DNA from: Acephala macrosclerotiorum
Taxonomy: Eukaryota; Ascomycota; Leotiomycetes; Helotiales; Mollisiaceae
DNA length: 64,000 nt
NCBI GenBank assembly: GCA_014904845.1
Contig: MU119261.1
Span: 8,516 to 72,515, forward strand
Reading direction: 5' to 3'
Part shown: in pieces, positions 33,816-44,349 of the stretch
Position numbering within the stretch: the first letter of the stretch is position 1
Layout: every line of letters begins with the position of its first letter
Translations under genes and position numbers: made by a program
The notes under the pieces: model-generated
What the model saw: the letters and a program-made list of their open reading frames with translations, nothing else
What the model was told of the DNA's origin: nothing
Database searches by the model: none

Positions 33816-35413
33816 ATGGCCGTCCAAATGCAGAATCCGCTTCTGCACCCCTTCGTTTTTCTCTACCAGCTCATGCAATGGTTCCTCGACAAGCTTCTCT
33901 CCCCCAAACCTCCGAAACCAGGAGCAAAACTCGGCAGACCCAAGATTGCAATCATCGGTGCAGGATTGACAGGTGTATCTGCAGCAAGCCACTGTATAGG
34001 CCATGGCTTCGATGTGCAGATTTTCGAGGCGGGGCCTAGGAAACAGCTTGGTGGGATATGGAGTGTTCGTCCTCTTCACTTATACCACTTCATCCAATTG
34101 AGCTAATGAAAAGATGGCAGAGAGTCAATAACACCTCCGGCCTCCAAATCCATTCCATAATGTACCGATTCCACCCCTCCGTCCGCTGGGACAGCGGCTA
34201 CCCAAACCGCCAACAAATCGTCAGCCAAATCACCGAACTCTGGAAAAAGTACGGCCTCGAAGCCAAAACGAAATTCAATACTAAAGTCACAAACGTATAC
34301 CAAGACGAAAAAGGACGCTGGATCATCAACGATCCTTCGCTTGGACGATTCGATGGTATAATTGCTGCAGTCGGAACGTGTGGTGATGCGAAGATGCCGC
34401 ATATTCCAGGACAGGAGAAGTTTAAGGGAGAAGTGTATCATAGTAGTGAGTTGACGGGAAAGATGGCCAAGGGAAAGAAGATGATTGTTATTGGTGGTGG
34501 CGCGTCTGCTGTGGAGGCGCTGGAGTTTGCATCTCATGAGGAAGCAGATAAGACTTACATTTTGGCGAGAAGCGACAAATGGATCATTCCTCGGAATCCG
34601 GTTGTGGATATTCTGCTGAGTTTCAACATTCTCGGAGGCGAGACACCATTCAGCTTCATCCCAGAATGGCTTCTAAGGAAATTCTTCTACAGGGACTTGG
34701 AGGATTTGGCACCAACCGAAAAAGGACTCTTTACCGGAACCCCAATGGTCAACTCAGACGTAATGGATAAAATTCGATCGGGACAAGCAGAGTGGCTACG
34801 AGGCGACATCAAAGGCTTCACTGAGGACGGCATCTTGTTTAATAGGCGTGGAAAGGGTGTCCCAGCCAGTGGTCCTGGACGAGAAACACTGATCAAAGGC
34901 GATATGGTCGTTATGGCCACCGGCTTCGATCGTCCATCTTTAAGCTTCCTCCCCGAAGACAGTTTCGGCGAACCCTACAATCCACCAAACTGGTACCTCC
35001 AAACCTTCCCGCCAACACACCCCTCCGTCTGTGCAAACAACTGTACGTACATCAATGCCATCGGATCTGTCGGAAACTGGCATATCGGAATCTATACTCG
35101 TATCCTGCTCATGTTCTTATCTGATCCATTGTCCCGACCGAGACCATTTTGGATGGAGAGATGGATCGATATGACCAGATTCTTGAAGAAATTCGCTCCT
35201 ACAGGAGCTTTTGATTTCTTTACGTATCTAGAGCTGGTGTGGTGGTTTACGTTTTGTATAGTGATTAACCCCTTTAGGTGGAAGTGGGCTTTTTTCGTCT
35301 TCTTTGGGCTGGGTCATGGGTTACCGAGACGGGTAGTCGACGCGGAGGATAAGATTCGGAATGGGATGGGAGTGAGGAATGGGGAGGGGTATGATGTTGG
35401 GAAAAGCTTTTGA
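33816..35413 (+). CDS. Flavin-containing monooxygenase-like protein (FAD/NADPH)
   Basis: Probable FAD- and NADPH-dependent monooxygenase of the FMO / Baeyer-Villiger group. Exon 1 33816-34064 and exon 2 34121-35413 joined by a 56 bp intron (GTTCGT...TGGCAG) give 513 aa. An N-terminal hydrophobic stretch (LHPFVFLYQLMQWFLDKLL) precedes the FAD Rossmann motif GAGLTGVSAASHC. GGIWSRVNNTSGLQ spans the junction. The FMO-type fingerprint is degenerate (KFKGEVYHSSE). The NADPH motif is GGGASAVEAL and the ATGFDRP motif is present. The last 80 residues hold two hydrophobic segments (FLKKFAPTGAFDFFTYLELV, FTFCIVINPF), so membrane association is likely. Substrate unknown. It stands beside an MFS relic, but there is no other sign of a biosynthetic cluster. 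Start is the ATG giving MAVQMQNP. Confidence 0.9.
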
Positions 35414-35788
35414 GAGGAGAACTGATATAAGTTGATGAGTTTGGGTTCAGGCGTTAGGACTTCTCTGGCAAGAGATGAGGGTTGGAGAAAGAGGAGTTGA
35501 TGCGGGGTAAATGTCAGTATTATGAATTGGACATTCAATATTAAAAGTTGTCTCCTAAGGGTTGTACAAATGCTTGAGTCTATTCTATGTCTATCAGCAG
35601 CCATGTTAGCAGGAAGGTTGCAAATTAGGAAACCGACATTTTCGAGGGATGACCGACTGTTTCTCGCTTGCGGAAGGAGCACCAGGGCCTTTAGTCACTC
35701 TATGTATGTAACCGTAACCTCGATGCCATCATCTTTCAAGATTTGATAGATTAAATCCGGTTTGTTCTTCCAATGATTGATCTTCACA
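35414..35788. other. Intergenic, nothing recognised
   Basis: 3' flank between the monooxygenase and the convergent ORF ending at 35789. No signal recognised. Confidence 0.35.
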
Positions 35789-36244
35789 TCACGTCCGGCA
35801 TGCTTTCGTCTCTACAACTCTTCCACCAACTTCGGTTGTGTCCATTCCTTTCCCTGTATCGGGGAAGTCGTACACAGGCTTCATATCCTTCTGATGTTTT
35901 TTATTTTCATCCTTCGGTTGCTTCTTGATGATTGGCATCGGGGCTCGCAGCTTTGGCTCGGTTTTAGCATAGTCAAGAACTACTGGAAGAGATGGTGTAA
36001 TGACCGAAGGACCTTCGTCCTCGTTTTCAAGGTCATCGTCGGTCGTTCGATTTTTGGTATCTGCAGCTTGAGCAGCTTCAGCTTGGCTGGGAAGAATAAA
36101 TGCAAGCCAGCATTGATTGAATGCAGGATTTGGGTTGACAGGATCGACGTTTGAGAGTGTGGTTCCGTGAAGTAGGTGTTGATGATAGGCGGCGCGCGAT
36201 GATGTAGGTGGTCGCCAGTCATGGTTTTGGCTTGTGTTGCGCAA
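35789..36244 (-). CDS. Putative small hypothetical protein, start unresolved
   Basis: An open frame of 151 codons with coding-like character: WRPPTSSRAAYHQHLLHGTT, then NPNPAFNQCWLAFILPSQAE, an acidic Asp/Glu run and a Lys-rich C-terminal part (IIKKQPKDENKKHQKDMKPV). It opens with TTG. No in-frame ATG precedes the conserved-looking part, and the ATG nearest its start (at about 36222) is in the next frame. Either a short upstream exon carries the start, or a single-base change has broken it. Family not recognised. It could be real, a recent pseudogene, or chance. Confidence 0.35.
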   Translation of the reverse strand: MRNTSQNHDWRPPTSSRAAYHQHLLHGTTLSNVDPVNPNPAFNQCWLAFILPSQAEAAQAADTKNRTTDDDLENEDEGPSVITPSLPVVLDYAKTEPKLRAPMPIIKKQPKDENKKHQKDMKPVYDFPDTGKGMDTTEVGGRVVETKACRT

Positions 36245-37089
36245 TAATTAACCTAGATGGATCTGTGACTTTAATGGACTTGGAAAGTACCAAAGTTGTA
36301 CACACTTTGTGAACCTCGAAACTGAAGTTGAGAGTAGCTTATTGTGCGGTCTCGAACCGGGGTCGTGGATTCGGGGGTAATGAAAATTAACCGAATGCTA
36401 AACAAGGGAACGTTTTGCGGGAATAAATTCAAGTGAGAATATGTATAAACGTGCTGATGTAAAGATGGGGACTAGAAATTTTCTTACGATATGAGCTGCT
36501 CTTTAAATTAGCTTGCATCAGGTACCGGATGAGAGGACCCTCTTAAATAAAGAATTCTAAGTTACCACCTTGCTGGACCGTGGAAGATTGATAGTGAAGC
36601 TGACCCACTACCGGCAGATGAGGCATCGGGATTAGAATGACAGTGGATGTCAGGATTAAAGTACATGGCCATGCGACATTGAACCATACGCAATTGCTAT
36701 ACTTTTGCAAGCAGACCACGCGAAAATCGCAAGTAATGTCAGGGGTTCGCGATTGAGACAGCATGAGCAAACATACAAGCTTGTATTCCATGACCAAACA
36801 GCTTGTGGGAGTGGAAGCTAATTTCTGATTCTTGAATAATGTAATTCTGGAGTTCGGAAGTTCATGCTCTCGTGAGTTCTTCCAGCTCTGCTTAGCGGCA
36901 CGAGTCCCCCTATCCGCTAAGCGAGAAGCGCAATTTACGTACAGTGACCGACATCTTGGCCTCGTATCCTTAATTTCAGCCTTACGGTAGATGCTTACTA
37001 CATGTACTGATGACCAAGTTTGCCGAAAGAGCCATCTGTGCTTTTTCAAGTTTTTAACTGTCAATCTAGCTTAAGTGACAGCTTGCACA
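36245..37089. other. Intergenic, nothing recognised
   Basis: About 0.85 kb upstream of the small ORF and before the retroposon-like insertion. A minus-strand frame at 36543-37064 is open but featureless. A B-box-like match at 36348-36358 was examined and rejected. Confidence 0.4.
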
Positions 37090-37103
37090 ACCTCCGACCC
37101 TAA
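37090..37103. repeat. Left 14 bp direct repeat of the retroposon-like insertion
   Basis: ACCTCCGACCCTAA, an exact match to 38101-38114. Interpreted as a target-site duplication. Confidence 0.6.
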
Positions 37104-38100
37104 TGATGATGATGATGATATTGTTTTACGTCTATAGGGCTATGGTTGGCCAACCTCCCGAAGGGTATAGAGACGTGCTAAGCTAAGGAATCACATGCAA
37201 AGTCCTACATATAGAAAAAGCCAAAACCACAAGGGGAAAAAGACTCCCTCTACATATAGCCCCGGGTCCCTTATTCCGCGGTGTTGCAGTTCCTTTGTAT
37301 AACCTCAGAGAGCGATATCAGGGGGCACAATGCCGGCCAAGAGTGGTGTTTGTAGAAGACCCTTCCCCTACAGCGGGATGGACTCCTTTGTTTCTTACTA
37401 CTTTAAAGGGGTACTCAAAACCTTTGATACTAAGACCCAGGGGACTCAACGTGAGTTAAAAGTCTCCTAGACAGCCTAGTACCGGTATTTTAAGCCCTTC
37501 CTTTAAAGCAGTTGTCGATGCACATAAAGGCGCAATACCAGCATCCAAAACTCGATCCTCCCTCGAAACCTCTACCTCCCCCCGCCACTTCTACTCCCTC
37601 TCCCTCTCTCTCTCTCTCTCCTCCTCCTACACAAAATATAGAGTCCCCCCCTTATATCCCAAGCCTAACCCTCTGCCCCTCTAAAACCGTGTGTCCTTGC
37701 TCTTAATCCTCCTTAATGGTGGCTGCCAGCCGGGTATAAATATTCGCAGAGGTGTAGGTAGTAGAGGTGCACCGCGGCAGAGGTAGGGTTGCCACAATAA
37801 GGCACTATACTTGCAGCATAGAGAGTCGTAGTCGCGATCGAGATCGTGGTCGTAGTCGTAGTAGTGGTAAGAGAGAAGAGGACACGGTGGCAGATCGAGT
37901 TCGAGACCACTGATAAGGGAAAACCTCTTTATGCGACCGAGTGGTTGAGTGATTCAGTCTCAGCTCTGGGATCTTATTGCAGCCCGCAAGCTGCTCAATC
38001 CAATCTGCGAAGCAGATCAAGCTCTCTAGGAGCTACAGGTTCGTAGGGGACACCCGCAGAGTAAAACTCTGCTCCTGACAGGTGCTGAATCGAAGTCCCC
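37104..38100 (-). mobile_element. About 1 kb retroposon-like insertion (LINE fragment or SINE-like)
   Basis: Flanked by identical 14 bp direct repeats ACCTCCGACCCTAA at 37090-37103 and 38101-38114. Read on the minus strand, the element starts GGGGACTTCG and ends in a short tandem tail, (TCA)n before the TTAGGG edge of the target repeat. That pairing of a simple-repeat 3' end with a long duplication is the hallmark of target-primed reverse transcription. No reverse-transcriptase frame is present, so it is a 5'-truncated LINE or a non-autonomous relative. A (CT)n tract lies within at about 37600-37625. Confidence 0.6.
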
Positions 38101-38114
38101 ACCTCCGACCCTAA
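38101..38114. repeat. Right 14 bp direct repeat of the retroposon-like insertion
   Basis: ACCTCCGACCCTAA, an exact match to 37090-37103. Confidence 0.6.
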
Positions 38115-39519
38115 GCGGATGCATCAAGTGATGTAACTAGAATCGATCCAAAAAGTCTGAAGAGATCTTATGAGAATGTCTGCTGGAGATTCCGGAGCTT
38201 GGGGGAAACAGCAGAAGATAATACTGCCGCAGGGGAAAGACTTAAGAGAGCAAGATTCAGAAGATATAAAGATGAGGGCTCTCCTTCGAGTTCTCTTCAT
38301 CAATCAGCGAACTATCAAACAGGCCACTAACGAACCAAGTTCCGGCTTCATTTCAAACCAGATCAGTCCTTCGAAGACGCAAAAATCCCTAATGATCAAC
38401 ATCTACTTCATCATCCTCTCCGCCTCCGCCCTCCTGGCCGCCCTCAGCCCTTTCACGTGTCGAGATAAAGATATCATATCATTCGTAAATTCCACTGAGG
38501 AAGGGTTGAGGGTGGATACTACGAGAATGGGAAATCATACTTTTGGTGGTTATGGGTTTATGGTTGTGGACCAGGTGGTTCGGGGGGTACTCAGAACTTT
38601 ACTATTACTGCGAAGTTTAATGGTGAGCTTAGTACATGAGGGACGTCATCGGGACTGCGGAGGATGTAATGGGGCATATGAATGTCGGAGAGCAACGATG
38701 GATGGAGAAACATGGAGAGTGAAGAACCTGTACTTAGAGGCGTATTTTGAATACTTTGCTTTGATGTTGCGATGTTCGAAGGGTCATCCTTCTAGCATTT
38801 AGCACGCGCATGTTGGAGACTTAGGAAAAGGAGTTGTACGGAAAACATACACGGCTTCTGCAGCAATACAATAATGTCTAGTCTTATCTGCTTTGGCTCA
38901 TTTCGCCTGTTGCAAAGAGAACTTGCTCTATGCATATACCTTCAGGTCAAATGTATATTTGAATCGTCAAAATAAAAGTTTTATGCACGAAGGCTGCAAA
39001 CGTCGTAGTATTATATGGATTAAATACAAAAATCAATCACTAGAACACATGCGCCCGAAATCATGCTCTTGCAATAACAGAGGATCAAACACCCTAAAAC
39101 TACAACGAAAACCATGCAAACCTCGCACCACTAAATCCAAGGAGAGTCACGTGAACTCTCGCTAGAAATCAAGCGAGCGACCTCCAAGCGGAGCTAGTGG
39201 TACTGGCATACCCAGCTGCCAACATTCTTCCCCAACCACATTCCCTATACCCTTCAACACCATTTACAAACTTCCTGCAAACTTTACTGCGGATCTAGGC
39301 TTACTCGCGGTAGCTTTTTGTGTAACAAAAGGTGTGAGAAAACAACGTTTGAGGGAGCGCGTGTGCTAGTGAAAAGTAAAGGCTTCGACTTGGACTTTCA
39401 ACACTAGAAAGCTCATTTGCAGCAGGCTTATGCGCATCACCAACACACCTCTCGAGATTCTCTGTGGAGGCTGAGAAGCAGCCACAGAAGCGATGTTCTC
39501 GGCTTTGAGAGAAGACAAG
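38115..39519. other. Intergenic with a possible gene scrap
   Basis: About 1.4 kb. An in-frame Met at 38392 starts a signal-peptide-like stretch (MINIYFIILSASALLAALSP), and a Gly-rich phrase (YGCGPGGSGGTQNFTIT) follows in another frame. This could be the remnant of a secreted-protein gene but is too short to name. The rest shows nothing. Confidence 0.35.
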
Positions 39520-40464
39520 ATGGTTTGGACTCCTGAGTAAGTTCCCGACTCCTTTCGAACTTTTTTCTTCACCTATATATACTGCTCGCCAAGTGAGTAG
39601 CCTCGTTGCGCAACCTACGCCTCAAAAGAATCAAGGAGGAGTGCTCTGGTGGCCACTGCGCTTTCGAGTCTCGTCACTCGAGATCAACAGTGACTTTTGC
39701 CTAGGGAGAGCACTAACATGATCTGGACTCCTTCTAAAGATTCAACCGCCCCAGCTTTCGTGTCGTTCCTGAAACTTCCAAAAGAGCTCCAGCTCATGAT
39801 CTGGAAGTTCTCAATTCCTGGCGCCCGAACAATGAAGCTTAGCAGTAAGGGCGTAACCCTCCGCGGTGCAAAGCACGAACTGTTGAAGGCGGAGGCTGCG
39901 ATGCCATCCCTCCTTCATGCCTGTTACGAGTCGAGAAGGATCGCTTTGAACAAATACGTGCTCCACTTCCTCGAGCATCCCGGCATGGTGCCTCAATATC
40001 TCGATTTGAGTCGAGACACCCTCTTCGTTGCTGATGTCCGCGCTTTGCAAGCTTTAGTCGGGCCAGTCTATCATTTGGGGAAATATTCCCAATCGATCCA
40101 ACAGCAGGTCCGACACCTCGTGCTAGGTGAGGACTTTACGGAACCGTATCGTTGGGACGCCCTTGGGTATTTCTTCGTTCGGTGTTTCTCTGGACTAAAG
40201 ACTCTGGCCCTAGAGTATGATTTCATCGTTCGAGACGATCACACCGATTCCGATACGGAGACCGAATTAGAGGACGCGCAAGATGATGAGCCACTCGTAG
40301 ATCGACTGATGGATAAACACTATGACGCGAAATGGGCAATTTTTGGCTCGAGACCAGAGACTGATTCGTTGCCAGAGCTCGAGTGGATGACAGCGTTCGA
40401 GATGAATTTGAAATTCTCCAACGAGAAAGAAGGTAATCCTCTTTTCGAGAAGGACGGGCATTAA
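39520..40464 (+). CDS. 2EXR domain-containing protein
   Basis: Member of the fungal 2EXR family, F-box-like proteins of unknown role that are much expanded in Pezizomycotina. The domain lies near the N-terminus: FVSFLKLPKELQLMIWKFSI, then the ESRR motif in LLHACYESRRIALNKYV, then LDLSRDTLFVAD. The C-terminal third is acidic (DSDTETELEDAQDDE). I favour a two-exon model, 39520-39536 and 39705-40464 with donor GTAAGT and acceptor GCCTAG. It gives 258 aa and the start MVWTPEESTNMIWTPSKD. A simpler single-exon model begins at the ATG at 39718 (MIWTPSKD, 248 aa). The two starts encode a similar M(V/I)WTP phrase, suggesting a small internal duplication. No catalytic residues are expected. Confidence 0.8.
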
Positions 40465-41180
40465 TAGTTCGCAGGATGGTTGACTTTTAACGGAGATCGC
40501 CGCGATATGATTGTGTGTGGCATATGTACGATATGATTTTGGTACTTGAACCGATGTGTGATGGGATAACGAATTGACGAATTAACGACCGACTTGACGA
40601 ACTAATGATAGCATGGGAGGACAATACATATAGCGGGAATAACTGATGAGACTGGCTAGGACTTTTGTACAATACACGCAGGCGGGAGCTTGATATTGGA
40701 TTTCCTAGCCAAACTGAGGCATTCTCCTCGCTGAGCACTATAACTATAAAACGCACAGCACAACCTGTGCGTCTGCCTTCAGAAACAGACATTCCTGGCC
40801 ATGAACAGCGCAAGAACAACGCACCGAAAGCACAATTAGATAGCAAAACACAAAAAAAAGCCACTTGGCAAGCCACTTCCTTCTCTCAAGTGGTTTCTAT
40901 CAATGTGAGTCCAACATCCATTTATTATTTGATTCCATTGAAAAGCCATCCGTGCATTGGTCCGTATAACATCTCTCGATCAGTATACGATCTGGGTATT
41001 TAACAAACATTCAATCAATCCACTCCACAATAATCCACAAGCTACCACCAAGCACACCTCAGTTTGCCCTCCAAAAAAGGCCTACCGTCGAAAATATTTG
41101 CACCCAGTCCCTTCTACCCACACTATATCATCACTTGAACTTCACCCCTCCCGCAATTTGACCTCCGTCCCACCACTTCG
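40465..41180. other. Intergenic, nothing recognised
   Basis: Convergent 3' flanks of the 2EXR gene and the TBC-domain gene. Overlapping short frames only. Confidence 0.4.
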
Positions 41181-44100
41181 TCATTCGCCACCCGTACTAA
41201 CAGTCCTCTTCCCCCATCCAGTCCAGAAGCCACCGCCCCCAGACGTCAGAGTAGCAGTAGCCGGCGTCGAAACACTCGCAGAACTGGGCGTCGATCTATG
41301 CCCCGCCGCCATCCCTAGACCCTTCTGCAATTCCGCATTGCCAGCATTTCCCATACTAAGCATCTTCTTCAAACTCTCCAATTTACTCTTTGCCTCCTCT
41401 GCTTCTTGCTTGGCGATCGCTTCTGCTGTCTTTGCTTGCACTAGTTGCAGGAGTAAGGCATCCGTGTCGCTGTCTTGCCTCGTAGGCGATTGATCGTTGG
41501 ATGGAGGTGTGCTGCCACCGGACGATAGAGGGACAGTTTCTTTTGCCTGGATGGCACCCATGTTGAGACTTGATGTGCGTTTGTTGAAGGTCGGTGCTGC
41601 TGGTGTCGGGGCTGGCACCTTTATGGATTTATTCGAGTTTGTTCGCCCAAGGCGGAATTCTCGGAGACCACCGTTTCCTGATGTTCTGTTGGGCCATTCA
41701 GTCTCGTTGTCGCGGCTTCCGTCTGGTGTTGTGGCGGCGCTCTTTGTCTTCGTTCTGAGGTCGTAGATCTGCCTCTCTAGACGCTGCTTCTCTTGATGAG
41801 CGTTCCTGATGTGGTTGTGGCTCTCCTTGACCTGGTCCTTGAGGTTTGAAATTTCTTGCTGGTGCTCAGAGATCTGTCTGGTAAATTCTTGCGACTTCGA
41901 CGTTTCGATAATGAGTTGTTCTTTGGCCCGAGCAAGGTCGTCTCGTAGTTGTGATTTGGTTTGTAGCATTGAAGATCTGCGATTGTCGGCCGGAGTAGAG
42001 AATCGATCCTCAACAATGTCCAGTAATCGTGAGAGGTGGTCGGCGGTCATTTCAGCAGCTGGCACAGGGCTTTCGCTCTCAGAGTCTTCTGCTAACTCAT
42101 CGTCCTCGGATGGCTTCGTTGGTGTTGCCTTCACCGTTTTCAGGCTGTCCTCACTCTGAACGGTCTCGGAGCTAGCCTTCTTCCTCAACCCATCAAGCAG
42201 AGATCGAACAGCATTCTTGTCTTCCTCTCGTTCCTCCCTCTCCTTCTGCAATTGCGTAGCAAGGATGGCATGATCTCTCTGCAATTCACTCAACGCCGTT
42301 AGAAGATCTTCGATCTGTCCATGCAAGTTCTTATCCTCCTTCGACTTCATATTGTTGAAACTGACGGATTGGCCGCGGATTGACGATTCGTCCGTATTTG
42401 AAGAATCCCGAGATATTGAAGTTGCGTCGGTGGTAGCACTGAGCATGCTGTCAGATCCACCACCTTCCATAGAATTCAGCGTCGAAGCAATGCTCTGCCT
42501 TGAAGGTGTTCTGCGAAGAAAGCTAACAGGTCGGTTCGGCGCAGAGAGGCCTGGGCTCAAATTCATCGACTTGGTAGATGAATTCGAGGCGCTCCACAAT
42601 CGTCCCAAGAAGCGAGCCGCAACAGAAACGACATTCTCTGAAGGAGTGACAGCATCCACCATCTGCGCTTCCTTGTACTGGGTCTCTAAAGCGTTGAGAA
42701 TATCCCTCGTTACAAGTCCTGTCATGCTAACGAACTCGTTGACAAACTCATCAGCGTTATAATGGTATACGTCCCAGAGGCCTCTCGAAAGCAGTAGTCC
42801 CATAACATCCTCCAATTCCGAGCAAGCAATTATCTTCTCTTCGTTCTTTCTCATGAGTGACAAAGCCACCCTCATTATCGTTTCCGAAGCACCTTCTGCA
42901 AATATGACGTCGTATATTCGGAATAGCATCGGCAGAGGGCATGTGACTGCAAAAAAAGACAAGAACCATTGCGAGGCGAACGAGGGTTCGATTTGGAGGT
43001 GATCGAGGTGGGCAGAGAGCTTCGGTAGATGGGATTTGAGGAGTTGGCGGAATTGGTATATTCGTACATGCAGACCAGAGAGATCTGGGAGGAAACAGGC
43101 TCGTAAATCGTAGTGCTCCATCAAACTGCTTACTATTAGCCACTTTCCTCCCATGGTAACGAGAATACATACCGGACGAGAACACAAAAGGCTTGCTTGT
43201 CACCCATATGCATAAGCAGAGGGCCAACAAGAAAGCCTAAGCCCTGGCAATACCCAATCTTGTGATCGTATAAGCTGAAGCATTTCAGCACTCTGCCTAA
43301 CATTCGTTGCCCGTCACCCTCTGGATCACGGAACATTTCTACACCTGGGAAACTTCGTCCAAGATCTTTCCCAATGATGCCTTCATATGGACTCGACTCG
43401 CCGCACAATCTATCGAATTGGTCTTCTAGAAATGGATCTCGAGCCCCAGACATGCTCTGCCAAACCACACCCCGCAATGGCGGTGGAATGCCACTTCGGA
43501 TCTTCCTCGACAATAGCGTGGGTAGACATTGTGCCGTCCTCGCATAATCTTGTACCAACGCAGCATAGAACTCGAGATCTGTCATAGGCGGAGCCGGTAT
43601 CATCGAGTACCGTAACGCAGGCGGCGTAGGTCCATTAACCATTCTTTTGAGCTGTTGTATCGAAGGTGGTCTCGACTGTCGACTCGGTCGTTGTCTCTCT
43701 ATCGTGACTTTCGTGATTCCAGATTTCGGGTTCGTGGCTAGCAGATTGTTCTCCTGCTCGAGTCTTGCGAGTAATAATACAGTAGACTTGACAATTAGCA
43801 TAATCCAGATAAACTTTAAATGGAACTCACATCATCAGAGTTCTCGTTCCGAGGTTCTTTCTCCTCTGTCTGCTGTAGCTCCTCCCAATTGACGCCATAT
43901 CCTTCCATTGATGCCTCTGAACTATCGCTTCTCCTTCTCGAAAGCTCGTTTTGTGATGCCGGTGATTCGGAGCCAGACGGGCTTAGTACTTCGTTGCCAT
44001 CCACATCTACCATAGTAATCTTCAGACTATCCTCATCAACCTCCTCCGCCTTCTCATGTATTATATCCGGTGTGTTCAAATTTCTTTCCTTTTTATCCTC

Positions 44101-44349
44101 AATCTCTTGTTTAGACGGTAAACTGGTATCGACATGCAAAGCTGGCAGCGGAGGTTCCGATAGACGGACCGTCACCATCGAATCGTGCAGGACATGCGAG
44201 ATATGCTTTTGTATCGTCTGCGGTCGCTCCTGCGCGTTCGAATCGATCGAAATATGCTTTTCCCTTTCCACCTCATCACCAGGAGCAACAGCAACGTAAA
44301 CGTCTGCAGGTAGCGTCACCAGCTCCTGCTCCACCTCTAAATTCTCCAT
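41181..44349 (-). CDS. TBC-domain Rab GTPase-activating protein (Gyp5/EVI5-like)
   Basis: Stimulates GTP hydrolysis on Rab GTPases in vesicle traffic. Gyp5-type proteins act on Ypt1/Sec4 at the Golgi and sites of polarised growth. Three exons, 44349-43831, 43786-43173 and 43125-41181, with introns of 44 and 47 bp and consistent phases, give about 1025 aa. The N-terminal 170 residues are acidic and Ser-rich. The TBC domain begins around SRKIRSGIPPPLRGVVWQSM, carrying the catalytic arginine motif of the family. It continues through YDHKIGYCQGLGFLVGPLLM, with the YxQ glutamine finger, and PSFASQWFLSFFAVTCPLPM. After it comes a Ser-rich linker (SRQSIASTLNSMEGGG) and a long coiled coil (about residues 600-760, then VQAKTAEAIAKQEAEEAKSK). 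It ends GGGFWTGWGKRTVSTGGE, a conserved-looking tail. Start ATG at 44349. Confidence 0.93.

Noticed and set aside
36348..36358. B-box-like sequence (GGTTCGAGACC on the minus strand) suggesting a tRNA
   Set aside because: The flanking bases do not form a T-stem and no acceptor or anticodon arm can be folded around it.
36543..37064. 173-codon minus-strand frame
   Set aside because: Featureless, and no splice or family signal.
37600..37625. (CT)n run considered as part of a CRISPR or satellite array
   Set aside because: A single short microsatellite inside the retroposon-like insertion, with no spaced repeats. CRISPR arrays are not expected in a eukaryote.
38170..38802. 210-codon plus frame with an internal signal-peptide-like segment
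   Set aside because: Only the segment near 38392 looks protein-like and the continuation changes frame. Too weak to call a gene, so mentioned as a possible scrap only.
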